The notes beneath the pieces are model-generated. The model saw only the letters and a list, made by a program, of their open reading frames with translations. It was not told the origin of the DNA and ran no database searches. Made by a program: the position numbers and the translations under genes. A stretch of DNA of 54,707 nucleotides from UBA668 sp040081465. Lineage in GTDB: Bacteria; Actinomycetota; Acidimicrobiia; Acidimicrobiales; Ilumatobacteraceae. Positions 16,955-24,777 of this stretch are shown here, one piece after another (positions within the stretch are counted from its first letter, which is position 1; every line of letters starts with the position of its first letter). The DNA lies in assembly GCA_040081465.1 (NCBI GenBank), contig JBEBGL010000015.1, forward strand, positions 1 through 54,707, read 5' to 3'.

Positions 16955-16988
16955 GGAACCAATCGGGGGTCCGGCGACTCTCTATACC
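16955..16988 (+). promoter_or_regulatory. candidate ECF-type promoter of the sigma-factor gene
   Basis: GGAACC at 16955-16960 resembles the -35 of ECF sigma promoters; about 16 nt further lies gactctctatac (16975-16986). The start codon is at 16992 with no Shine-Dalgarno, so a leaderless or nearly leaderless transcript is likely. This would allow autoregulation, but it is motif matching only. Confidence 0.35.
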
Positions 16989-16991
16989 CAC

Positions 16992-17507
16992 ATGAACCAT
17001 GCGATGGATCCCTCAGTCCCGCTGATTCAAGTCGAGGAACTCGACGACGAACCCGTGCTGTCGTTCGACGCGCTTTACCTCGGGGAGTACCACTCGATGG
17101 TTCGCATGGCGATGGCTCTTGTCGATTACCCCGAGAAGGCTGAAGAAGTCGTGCAAGACGCGTTCGCGCAGCTGTACTCGCGCTACGCGCAGGTCGTCAA
17201 CCCTGTTGGCTACGTGCGGGTCAGCGTTCTAAACGGCTGCCGACGCGTGTTGCGCCGACGTCGCCTCGCGCGTGCACTGCACGCCACCTCGCAACGCGAC
17301 GCAGAGAGCGATGGCGAACTCGGCTTCAACCATCTGCTCGACGCCGTTCGCCGCTTGCCCACAGCGCAGCGCAACGCCGTCACGCTGCGATACGAACTGC
17401 AGCTCACCGATGCCGAGATATCGAACACGCTCAACATCCCACTTGGCACTGTCAAGTCAACACTTCACCGGGCACTGACCCGACTACGAACCGAGGTACA
17501 ACGATGA
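16992..17507 (+). CDS. ECF-family RNA polymerase sigma factor
   Basis: A 171-aa sigma-70 ECF protein. Region 2 covers about 27-90 (FDALYLGEYHSMVRMAMAL, ...EEVVQDAFAQLY), region 4 about 115-168 (LPTAQRNAVTLRYELQLTDAEI and the recognition helix IPLGTVKSTLHRALTRL). No extra domain, close to the SigE/SigK-like actinobacterial ECFs. The stop overlaps the ATG of the next gene (ATGA), an anti-sigma-like membrane protein, implying equimolar synthesis. Confidence 0.93.
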   Translation: MNHAMDPSVPLIQVEELDDEPVLSFDALYLGEYHSMVRMAMALVDYPEKAEEVVQDAFAQLYSRYAQVVNPVGYVRVSVLNGCRRVLRRRRLARALHATSQRDAESDGELGFNHLLDAVRRLPTAQRNAVTLRYELQLTDAEISNTLNIPLGTVKSTLHRALTRLRTEVQR

Positions 17508-18799
17508 ACGAATTTCAAGACATCGACCGCGAGCTAGCGGACGCATTCGCACAACGGCCCAGCACATTGTCACGCCCGTCGCTACGCGACGTAAGGAACC
17601 GCGCTCGTCGTCGCCAACGCCAGCGCAGCGCGGGCGTACTAGGCGCATGCGCGGTCGTCGGAGTCGGCGGCGCTGCAGTTCTCGCGACACGCTCGCCCGC
17701 CAACCAAACCACGGTCGGCGACAGCGAATCGACAGCGACCACGATCTGCTTTCCCACCGTCTCAACGATTGTGTTCGACACCACCACAGGTTTCGACGGT
17801 TACCCAGTGACCGATTCGACCGTGCAGTACTTCAACGTCAACCCCGTCAAGTACGTGATTCAGCCGGGCGACAACCCTCAAGGCGTTGCTGCAATGTTCA
17901 GCGTGACGATGGAAGAGCTGAACGCCGCCAATGTCGATACGCAGGGCTACGAACTGTTCCTTGTGGGACTCGAGATCTGGGTTCCCGCGAGCACCCTTAC
18001 GACGGCTACGACGACGCCATTGCACTTGGAAGTTGGTGGCACGTACACCCTCGCGGCCGGCGACTTTCCCGGCTCAGTGGCAGCGAAGTTCAACGTCACC
18101 GTCGCCCAGCTCGACGCGGTCAACCGCGACGTCAACGGTTATGGCGGATTCATCGTTGGCACAGTGATCAACATTCCGATCGCCCCAACCGAGGCGACCA
18201 CCACGACCAACGTGATGACTACAGCAGTTCCGCAAACGACTCTCTTCCCCGAACCGACAGCCTGGACCACGACGACAACATTCGATCCGAACCCCGTTGA
18301 GTACACAGAGTGTTTCCCGGTGGTCGACTCAACAATGCCGGAGCCAACAGTTTCCACTCTTCTTGGCGATGCGGTGATGGACACGACGACATCGTCGATT
18401 CCGAGCTTCACCAAGGTCGGCACCGCGGTTCAGGTCATCAACTGCAGCAACCAAGAAGGCGTGGCTCTCTTCCTTAGCAATGTGCTTGCCGAGGAAGGTT
18501 TCACGACGGTTGAACCCGACACGGGCACAATCGATTTGCTGGGGACGAAGATCATCTACAACCCCGACGATCCTGCCGCGTTGCAGGTCGCCCTCACCCT
18601 TGCGATTTATCTCGGCAACGCAACAGTGGAACCGAGCGGACCGGTAGTGCCGGGTCTAGGTGGCACCTGGATTCCAGGCAGCGGTGTAATCGTGCTGCTC
18701 GGTGACGACTTCGCGGGCCTGACGCTCGCGCAGATAGCCGGAGTCATCAACGGGCTGAACGCAGGCCCAACGATTCCCGCCAGCACAACAATCGCCTAA
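17504..18799 (+). CDS. putative anti-sigma membrane protein with two LysM-like and a LytR_C domain
   Basis: A 431-aa protein. A 40-residue Arg-rich cytoplasmic segment, a transmembrane helix (43-62, VLGACAVVGVGGAAVLA), then an extracellular part with two LysM-like repeats (116-161, VIQPGDNPQGVAAMFSVTMEELN; 180-226, TLAAGDFPGSVAAKFNVTVAQLD, shown as spaced pieces) and a LytR C-terminal-like domain (307-400, VQVINCSNQEGVALFLSN). Cysteine motifs CFPTVST and CFPVVDST recur at 82 and 270. Position behind the ECF sigma gene suggests an anti-sigma sensor of the cell wall, but no zinc anti-sigma motif (HxxxCxxC) is visible, so the role is inferred from context. Confidence 0.75.
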   Translation: MNEFQDIDRELADAFAQRPSTLSRPSLRDVRNRARRRQRQRSAGVLGACAVVGVGGAAVLATRSPANQTTVGDSESTATTICFPTVSTIVFDTTTGFDGYPVTDSTVQYFNVNPVKYVIQPGDNPQGVAAMFSVTMEELNAANVDTQGYELFLVGLEIWVPASTLTTATTTPLHLEVGGTYTLAAGDFPGSVAAKFNVTVAQLDAVNRDVNGYGGFIVGTVINIPIAPTEATTTTNVMTTAVPQTTLFPEPTAWTTTTTFDPNPVEYTECFPVVDSTMPEPTVSTLLGDAVMDTTTSSIPSFTKVGTAVQVINCSNQEGVALFLSNVLAEEGFTTVEPDTGTIDLLGTKIIYNPDDPAALQVALTLAIYLGNATVEPSGPVVPGLGGTWIPGSGVIVLLGDDFAGLTLAQIAGVINGLNAGPTIPASTTIA

Positions 18800-18808
18800 C
18801 GGTTGGGC

Positions 18809-19288
18809 TTACGGACCGCGTGTCCTCGACTTGGTGGTCGTATGTCCGCCCCCCGTAGCGACGAGGTAGTACTTCTGTTGGTCGCCACAGGTAAAGGGCA
18901 GGGTCATAGAGCCGGATGGTCCCACGGTCACGTACGGGTCTGGGCTGTCGATCCCGATGAAAATGCTGGAGGCCCCGGTGACACTCCACGTGGCGGTCAA
19001 ACCGTCTTGGCCAGGACAGACAGGGTTCTCTACTGAGAAGCTGACGACCGGGCCAACCGGTGCGGGAGTGGTCGTTGTGGGCGCGCTTGTCACCACTGCT
19101 GCGGCTGTCGTCGGTGGCGCTGTTGTCGCCGCTGGTGTCGTTGTCGTTGCGGCCGCGACAGTCGTAGTCGTCGCTTCGGTCGTGGTCGATGCCGTGTCGG
19201 TCGATGTGTTCGTCCCCGAGCTGCAGCTGGAGACAACGAGTGCGCAGGTCAGCACGGCTGGCATGAGGAGCTTGCGAAGAGACGTCAT
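18809..19288 (-). CDS. Thr-rich lipoprotein with Ig-like tail domain
   Basis: A 159-aa lipoprotein (lipobox VVSSC, C22). A Thr/Ala linker (about 27-77) leads to a small beta domain (79-159): VVSFSVENPVCPGQDGLTATWSVTGA, then GPSGSMTLPFTCGDQQKYYLVAT, with two cysteines likely forming a disulfide, Ig- or PKD-like. Function unknown. Convergent with the LysM protein, 9 nt away. The C-terminal domain type recalls the tail of the 525-aa membrane protein at 5658. Confidence 0.68.
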   Translation of the reverse strand: MTSLRKLLMPAVLTCALVVSSCSSGTNTSTDTASTTTEATTTTVAAATTTTPAATTAPPTTAAAVVTSAPTTTTPAPVGPVVSFSVENPVCPGQDGLTATWSVTGASSIFIGIDSPDPYVTVGPSGSMTLPFTCGDQQKYYLVATGGGHTTTKSRTRGP

Positions 19289-19329
19289 GGACGCACTCTA
19301 CGCGAACGGCGAACCGCGGTTGCAACGAC

Positions 19330-19995
19330 TCAGTGGTAGAAGGGATTCTCGCCGCTGGAGTGATCGGTGAGATCGCGCACGTGCTGAATCGCCGGGATCT
19401 TCTCGACGATCATTGTCTGCACACCGTCAAGCATCGTCATCTTGCTCATTGAGCAGCCATGACAGCCGCCGCCCATCGTCAGGTATGCCGTGCCATCGGT
19501 GTCGTGGCCAACGAAGGTCACGAAGCCGCCGTGGCTGGCGAGCGCTGGGTTTACTTCGGCCGCGATCATCGCCTCGACCTCGGCACTCAGCGCATCGTCG
19601 CGCACGAGCCCTTCAACAACTGGGGCTTGCGGCTTGTTCGGGTTACGCACGACGAGTCCAGCCGACGACGTGTGGTCGAGCGTGGAATCCTGCAGCAGCT
19701 CGCGGCTGTCGGCCGGAATGATGACCTTCAGCGAAGCGCCATCACCTGCGTGTGTACGCACCTCGTCGGTGAAGGCGGCCTTCGTGATTACCTCGAAGCT
19801 GAGGTCGTAGCGGAACTCTTCGCCCGGCTTGCTGATGATCTCGAGTCGCAGACCAAGACGATCAGCATCGGGCTCGGTGTCGCGCAACGCGACCAACTCA
19901 GTCAGTGCTGCTGGAGTGATCGTGATGATCGGGGCAGACGCATCGGTTGCAACCGGCGACGAAGGCGACTCGAAAGGCGAAACAGATGGACTCAC
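19330..19995 (-). CDS. nfuA: NfuA-like Fe-S biogenesis protein
   Basis: A 221-aa two-domain protein. The N-terminal half is HesB/IscA-like but lacks the conserved cysteines (PIITITPAALTELVALRDTE, LRLEIISKPGEEFRYDLSFE), as in NfuA. The C-terminal NifU domain has MIAAEVNPALASHGGFVTFV and the cluster ligands C178-H-G-C181 in GGGCHGCSMSKMTM. NfuA holds a [4Fe-4S] cluster and passes it to client proteins. Divergent from the DUF3048 gene with about 100 nt between, where promoters must lie. Confidence 0.92.
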   Translation of the reverse strand: MSPSVSPFESPSSPVATDASAPIITITPAALTELVALRDTEPDADRLGLRLEIISKPGEEFRYDLSFEVITKAAFTDEVRTHAGDGASLKVIIPADSRELLQDSTLDHTSSAGLVVRNPNKPQAPVVEGLVRDDALSAEVEAMIAAEVNPALASHGGFVTFVGHDTDGTAYLTMGGGCHGCSMSKMTMLDGVQTMIVEKIPAIQHVRDLTDHSSGENPFYH

Positions 19996-20096
19996 ACCGA
20001 CAGGATATAGGTGGGGTCAGAGATTGAAAGCGAAATGGCCGTACGTGCACAACCCGGCGCTGACAATTCCGACCCAACAGCTGGCAGAATCGAGGG

Positions 20097-21155
20097 ATGC
20101 GTTTTTTGAGACTTCTCTCCGTGCTGCCTCTTCTGGGAATGCTCGCCGCTTGCTCCGATAGTGGCGACTCGACAGCGACGAGCAACGCCGACGCGACCGT
20201 CGTGCTTTCGACAATCCCGCCTTCCGTTGCCCCTCCCTCAACGATCCCACCGTCCACCATCGCCGTAACGACCACCACTATTCCAGTAGCTGTCTTCCCG
20301 CTTACCGGGTTGCCCGTCGGTGCGAGTGCCTTCGCCGCACGTCCGGCATTAGTCGCAAAGATCGACAATGCGACCGGTGCTCAGCCACAAACCGGCTTCA
20401 ACGCCGCCGACATCATCTACGAAGAGATCGTTAACGATGGCATCACTCGCTTCGCGATGGTGTTTCAGAGCGCCGATAGCGACCCCGTGGGGCCATGCCG
20501 CAGCGGCCGCATTCAAGACATCGACCTGTTGGGTTCACTCAACGCTCCTCTGTTCGTTTGGAGCGGCGGCAACGACAGCGTCACGCGGGCAGTCAACAAC
20601 AGCGACCTGGTCAATCTCGGGCCGAACTATGCGCCCGTTTACTTCCGAAGCGACGCGCACAAAGCGCCGCACAACCTGTACACCAAGACCAGCGAGATCT
20701 ACACGTACGCACCGCCAGGGGCGCAACCGCCACCGCAGCAGTTTCAGTACCGCGATGCGGCCGAGGTAGTCGGTGGCGCACCAAGTAGCGGCGTGGAAGT
20801 CGCGATGGACAACTACCTCGTCAACTGGACGTGGAACGCAGCCACCGGACTTTACGAACGAATGCAGCAAGGCAAGGTCCAGATAGACGACGCCACCGAC
20901 AGCGTCATCACCACCAACAACGTGGTCGTGCTGGCAATGAAGTACACAGGTGCCGGCAGTCCGAACGCGCAGAGTGTCGGCACCGGCGAAGCGTTCATCT
21001 TCACGGGCGGCAACTACATCCACGGCACGTGGACGCGCGCCGATCGGCTGCAGCCCTTCACCCTGACTGACGACAGCGGCAACCCGATCAAGCTGACTCC
21101 CGGTCGCTCGTTCATCGAGCTGCCGCGAGTCGACAAAACCACGCCAGCGCCCTGA
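20097..21155 (+). CDS. DUF3048 lipoprotein (YerB-like)
   Basis: A 352-aa lipoprotein (lipobox LAAC, C19) with a Thr/Pro linker (40-65). The DUF3048 body begins PLTGLPVGASAFAARPALVAKIDN, continues ADIIYEEIVNDGITRFAMVFQS and VGPCRSGRIQDIDLL, and ends with GTWTRADRLQPFTLTDDSG. Its function is not established for the family; a cell-envelope role is inferred from location. First gene in a rightward run that includes the CDF and DMT transporters. Confidence 0.88.
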   Translation: MRFLRLLSVLPLLGMLAACSDSGDSTATSNADATVVLSTIPPSVAPPSTIPPSTIAVTTTTIPVAVFPLTGLPVGASAFAARPALVAKIDNATGAQPQTGFNAADIIYEEIVNDGITRFAMVFQSADSDPVGPCRSGRIQDIDLLGSLNAPLFVWSGGNDSVTRAVNNSDLVNLGPNYAPVYFRSDAHKAPHNLYTKTSEIYTYAPPGAQPPPQQFQYRDAAEVVGGAPSSGVEVAMDNYLVNWTWNAATGLYERMQQGKVQIDDATDSVITTNNVVVLAMKYTGAGSPNAQSVGTGEAFIFTGGNYIHGTWTRADRLQPFTLTDDSGNPIKLTPGRSFIELPRVDKTTPAP

Positions 21156-21180
21156 ACACACCGGGTTACGGATAGGTAGC

Positions 21181-22107
21181 GTGTCGGCCGTGCAAGACGG
21201 CAGCCGAAAGGCCATCATCGCGGCGTTCTTCGCCAACCTCGGAATCTCGATCGCTAAGTTCGTCGGTTTCCTGCTCACCGGCTCTGCGAGTTTGCTCGCC
21301 GAATCCGGGCACAGCGTGGCCGACACGGGAAACCAAAGTCTGTTGCTCTTCGGCAGCAAACGCGGCAAACGCCCCGCCGACCGCGCACACCCATTTGGCT
21401 ACGGGCCAGAGCGCTACTTCTGGTCGTTCATCGTCGCGCTCGTGCTGTTCAGCATGGGTGGCCTCTTCGCCTTGTACGAAGGCATCGAGAAGCTGCGGCA
21501 TCCGCACGAGATCGAGAGCGCCAACATCGCGTTTGGAATTCTTGGCGTGGCGATCATGCTCGAGACTTACTCACTGCGAACTGCCGTCAAGGAAGCGAAC
21601 CACGTTCGACACGGACGTAGTTGGTGGAACTTCATTCGAACCGCTAAGTCCCCGGAGCTACCCGTAGTGCTGCTCGAAGACATCGGCGCCGAAGCAGGCC
21701 TATTCGTCGCGCTCGGTGGCCTGACGATGGCCGAAGTGACCAACAATCCGCGCTGGGACGCAGCCGGCTCAATCGCCATCGGCGTGCTGCTCGTCGTCAT
21801 CGCGATCATCTTGGCGATCGAGATGAAGGGCTTGCTCATCGGTGAATCCGCAACCGACGAGAATCTCGCTGCCATCACGTCTGCGCTCAACGAAAGCGAC
21901 AACGTGGTCAGCATCATCCATCTGCGCACGATGCATCTCGGCCCGGATCAACTCTTGGTCGCCGCGAAGGTCGAGTTCGACCACGGACTCGTCGTCAAGG
22001 ATCTGGCGACGGCGATTAACGGAGCCGAAGCCAACCTGCGCGCGGCGTTGCCGCTCGGAAGCACCATCTACATCGAACCCGACATTCGCCGCGAACACGC
22101 GGAATGA
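21181..22107 (+). CDS. cation diffusion facilitator (ZnT9/CzcD-like)
   Basis: A 308-aa membrane transporter of divalent cations (Zn, Co, Fe or Mn) by proton exchange. Signs: TM2 motif SASLLAESGHSVADTGNQ with H and D metal ligands, the HPFGYGPERYFWSFIVAL loop typical of the ZnT9-related branch, TM5 LLEDIGAEAGL, and a cytosolic C-terminal domain (IIHLRTMHLGPDQLLVAAKV). GTG start. Stop overlaps the following EamA gene. Confidence 0.9.
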   Translation: MSAVQDGSRKAIIAAFFANLGISIAKFVGFLLTGSASLLAESGHSVADTGNQSLLLFGSKRGKRPADRAHPFGYGPERYFWSFIVALVLFSMGGLFALYEGIEKLRHPHEIESANIAFGILGVAIMLETYSLRTAVKEANHVRHGRSWWNFIRTAKSPELPVVLLEDIGAEAGLFVALGGLTMAEVTNNPRWDAAGSIAIGVLLVVIAIILAIEMKGLLIGESATDENLAAITSALNESDNVVSIIHLRTMHLGPDQLLVAAKVEFDHGLVVKDLATAINGAEANLRAALPLGSTIYIEPDIRREHAE

Positions 22108-23030
22108 GCCGTCCGAAGCTAGACAGGCATAGTCGCACTGGTGGTTTGATCGCGCTCATCATCGTCATCGTGTTGTTCAGCATGGGATCGACGCTGGTGA
22201 AGTTGGCACATACGCACGGCATAACGATCGCGTTCTGGCGACTTGTTCTTGGTTCGCTGATCTGGTCAGCCATTCTGTGGTTCAGCGAGCACCGCTGGTT
22301 GCGGCTCGCTGATCTGAAGGCGACGCTCGCTCCTGGCATCGCGTTCGGTCTCAACATCACCGCGTTCTTCATCGGTGTCACTAAGACCAGCGTCGCTTCC
22401 GCCGAATTCACCGGCGCGCTTACTCCCCTGCTCGTGGTACCGCTCGGGGCGTTCTTCTTCAAGGAGCGCCTGCGGTTGGGTGCGCTGGCTTTCGGGGGAA
22501 TATCGCTTGTCGGCCTCGCGATTGTGCTGTTCAACGCGCCTCCCAACGGTGAGTTCTCGTGGGGCGGAATCGCGTGGATCGCGTGCGCGCTACTCACGTG
22601 GTCGACTTATCTGCTGACAAGTAGGGCGGCACGCCAAGGCCGCACAGTTGCGGTCGTGATGGCACATCTCACTCCCATCGCCGCGCTCGTTGCCCTGCCC
22701 ATCGGCCTCTTCGCGTTTCCGGGCGAGCTGACCACATTCACGCTTCGGTCGTGGGTATTCATCGTCATCCTCGCTGTGGTCACTGGAACGGTCGCGCATG
22801 GACTGGTGGTGTTCGCACAAAAGGCGGTCCCTATCGGCGTGATCAGCATGTTGCAGGTTTCGCAACCGGCGCTGGCCGCACTGTGGGCTGTGTGGTTGCT
22901 GGATAGCAGTGTTCGTGCAATTCAGATTTTGGGTATGGCGCTGGTGATCCTTGGATTGATTGCCGTCACCGTGCAGACCCAACGAACTCGAGCAGTAGAG
23001 TTGCTCGCATCCGAAGGGGAGCTCGCATAG
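22104..23030 (+). CDS. EamA/DMT-family transporter
   Basis: A 308-aa protein with about ten transmembrane helices in two EamA repeats (first: LIALIIVIVLFSMGSTLVKLA; second: WGGIAWIACALLTWSTYLL). Conserved segment EFTGALTPLLVVPLGAFFFKERL ends repeat one. DMT proteins export or import small metabolites; a thiamine-related role is only suggested by the TPP riboswitch starting inside its 3' end. ATGA overlap with the CDF gene. Confidence 0.88.
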   Translation: MSRPKLDRHSRTGGLIALIIVIVLFSMGSTLVKLAHTHGITIAFWRLVLGSLIWSAILWFSEHRWLRLADLKATLAPGIAFGLNITAFFIGVTKTSVASAEFTGALTPLLVVPLGAFFFKERLRLGALAFGGISLVGLAIVLFNAPPNGEFSWGGIAWIACALLTWSTYLLTSRAARQGRTVAVVMAHLTPIAALVALPIGLFAFPGELTTFTLRSWVFIVILAVVTGTVAHGLVVFAQKAVPIGVISMLQVSQPALAALWAVWLLDSSVRAIQILGMALVILGLIAVTVQTQRTRAVELLASEGELA

Positions 23031-23100
23031 GAGCGGGCTGAGAGGGTGGCCACCGCCACCGACCCGAGAACCTGATCTGGGTAATGCCAGCGGAGGGAGC
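23003..23100 (+). ncRNA. TPP riboswitch (THI element)
   Basis: Conserved cores are unmistakable: ggctgagagggtgg (23036-23049), acccgagaacctgatctggg (23062-23081) and taatgccagcg (23082-23092). The outer helix may use gctc and tcc (about 23003-23012) against gga and gagc (23092-23100), so the 5' strand lies inside the last codons of the EamA gene. The 3' strand contains GGAGG, the ribosome site of the thiamine pyrophosphokinase gene 8 nt downstream. TPP binding would therefore mask translation initiation. No terminator follows. Confidence 0.95.
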
Positions 23101-23104
23101 GAAG

Positions 23105-23770
23105 ATGCGAGTGGTTGTTGTCGCAGGTGGTGGACCGCTATCGCCGCAGGCCATTTCTGCCACCGACCCTGCTCACGGCAATTCGTTCATCGTCGCCGCG
23201 GACAGTGGACTCGACTTCGCCGTCGCCGCTGGCGTAGCTCCCGACGTTTTGGTCGGCGACCTCGACAGCATTAGTGCCGCTGGTCGCATGTGGGCATACG
23301 AGCACGGCGCCACGATTGAAGAACACGCACCCGACAAAGACATGACCGACACCGAGTTGGCCATCGCCCGTGCGCTGCGGGTACCCGATGTAAGCGATCT
23401 GGTTTTGATTAGCGGTTCGGCTGGCCCAGAAGAACGTCTCGACCACCTACTGGGCATCCTTCTTGCGCTCGGCCATCCATCGCTGGCCGCTCTCGACACT
23501 GCGCGCGCCCTGATCGGTACAACCGACTTCCGAATCCTGCACCCAGGTCACGCGGTAACGCTCGACATCGAACCTGGCCAGCAGTTTTCGTTGCTTGCGT
23601 TGCACGGCCCATGCACCGGCGTCAACGTCGGCGGCGCACGCTGGCCACTCAACAACTCAACGCTGACGTCGAGCGAAGCACGTGGGCTCAGCAACGAAGC
23701 CAGCCTCGAACCAGAAGCCAAGACAGAAGTGTCGGCGCAAACCGGCGTACTCACGGTGGTGATTCCATGA
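23105..23770 (+). CDS. thiamine pyrophosphokinase
   Basis: A 221-aa enzyme converting thiamine and ATP to TPP (the THI80/ThiN family). Motifs: FIVAADSGLDFAVAAGVAPD, VGDLDSI (50-56), DKDMTDTELA (77-86) and SGSAGPEERLDH (103-114), with a C-terminal LSNEASLE loop. ATG at 23105 was chosen because GGAGG at 23092-23096 is 8 nt upstream and the ATG at 23084 lies within the riboswitch core. Its control by TPP and fusion into one operon with a thiamine importer make the assignment firm: salvage of imported thiamine. Confidence 0.95.
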   Translation: MRVVVVAGGGPLSPQAISATDPAHGNSFIVAADSGLDFAVAAGVAPDVLVGDLDSISAAGRMWAYEHGATIEEHAPDKDMTDTELAIARALRVPDVSDLVLISGSAGPEERLDHLLGILLALGHPSLAALDTARALIGTTDFRILHPGHAVTLDIEPGQQFSLLALHGPCTGVNVGGARWPLNNSTLTSSEARGLSNEASLEPEAKTEVSAQTGVLTVVIP

Positions 23771-24777
23771 ACCCGAAGAAGCTCATAGTCCTGGCAGCGC
23801 TCTCGGCGATGTTGACGATTCCGCTAGTCGCATGCGGCGACGACAAGGATGAATCGACAACGCTGACCATGCTTGTGTACGACTCGTTTCCCACCAAAGA
23901 CACGCCGCTGAACGAAGCGCTCAACGAGTTCACTCGCGACACCGGCATCAACGTGCGGTTACTCACCGCAGGTGATGCCGGAACGATGGTGACCAAGGCG
24001 ACGCTGACAGCGGGCAACCCGGAGGGCGACGTGATGTGGGGTGTCGACAACACGTTTCTATCCGCTGCAACCGAGGCCGGCATCTTCGAGTCTGTTCCGG
24101 TGCAGGTCGACTACGGAGACGTCTGCGTGAACTACGACATCGCGTGGTTTGCGGAACAAGGCATCGAGCCGCCCGTCACTCTCGACGACCTGATCAAGCC
24201 GGAATACGCCGATCTGCTCGTTGTTCAGAATCCGGCGTCTTCGTCGCCCGGGCTGGCATTCATGCTCGCGACGATCGCTCGCTTCGGGGAACCTGCGTGG
24301 GAGCAGTACTGGGCCGACTTGCGCGCTAACGGCGTCGAGGTAGTCGAGTCGTGGGATGTTGCGTACTACGAACGCTTCAGCGGTGCGGCGGGTAGTTCCG
24401 GCGTCCGTCCACTCGTCGTCAGCTACGGCAGTAGCCCACCTGCAGAGGTCGTATTCGCCGATCCACCGCGCACTGATGCGCCCACCGGCGTAAGCGCAGC
24501 CACGTGCTTTCGCCAGCAGGAATACGCGGGCGTGTTGCGGGGAACCGATCACGCCACAGAGGCCGAGCAGCTGATGCAGTTCCTCATCGGTGAGCGCTTC
24601 CAGCGCGAACTTCCGTTGACTCTGTTCGTATATCCGGTGAACGTGGATGTGCAGCTACCCGACGTGTTCACGCAGTTTGCAGTCGTTCCGGCAGAACCGT
24701 TCAGCGTCGAACCCGTTGCGATCGCTGAGCACCGCGAAGAATGGCAGGACCGGTGGAACGAGATCGTGCTGCGCTGA
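23767..24777 (+). CDS. thiB: thiamine ABC transporter substrate-binding lipoprotein
   Basis: A 336-aa extracellular binding protein (lipobox LVAC, C23). It matches the TbpA/ThiB family: LTMLVYDSFPTKDTPLNEAL, the MWGVDNTFLSAATEAGIF segment, YGDVCVNYDIAWF, and the late GVLRGTDHATEAEQLMQFLIG. It delivers thiamine to ThiPQ. An open frame upstream (to 23611) overlaps the kinase gene in another frame; ATG 23767 overlaps its stop (ATGA) and begins a proper signal peptide. Confidence 0.92.
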   Translation: MNPKKLIVLAALSAMLTIPLVACGDDKDESTTLTMLVYDSFPTKDTPLNEALNEFTRDTGINVRLLTAGDAGTMVTKATLTAGNPEGDVMWGVDNTFLSAATEAGIFESVPVQVDYGDVCVNYDIAWFAEQGIEPPVTLDDLIKPEYADLLVVQNPASSSPGLAFMLATIARFGEPAWEQYWADLRANGVEVVESWDVAYYERFSGAAGSSGVRPLVVSYGSSPPAEVVFADPPRTDAPTGVSAATCFRQQEYAGVLRGTDHATEAEQLMQFLIGERFQRELPLTLFVYPVNVDVQLPDVFTQFAVVPAEPFSVEPVAIAEHREEWQDRWNEIVLR

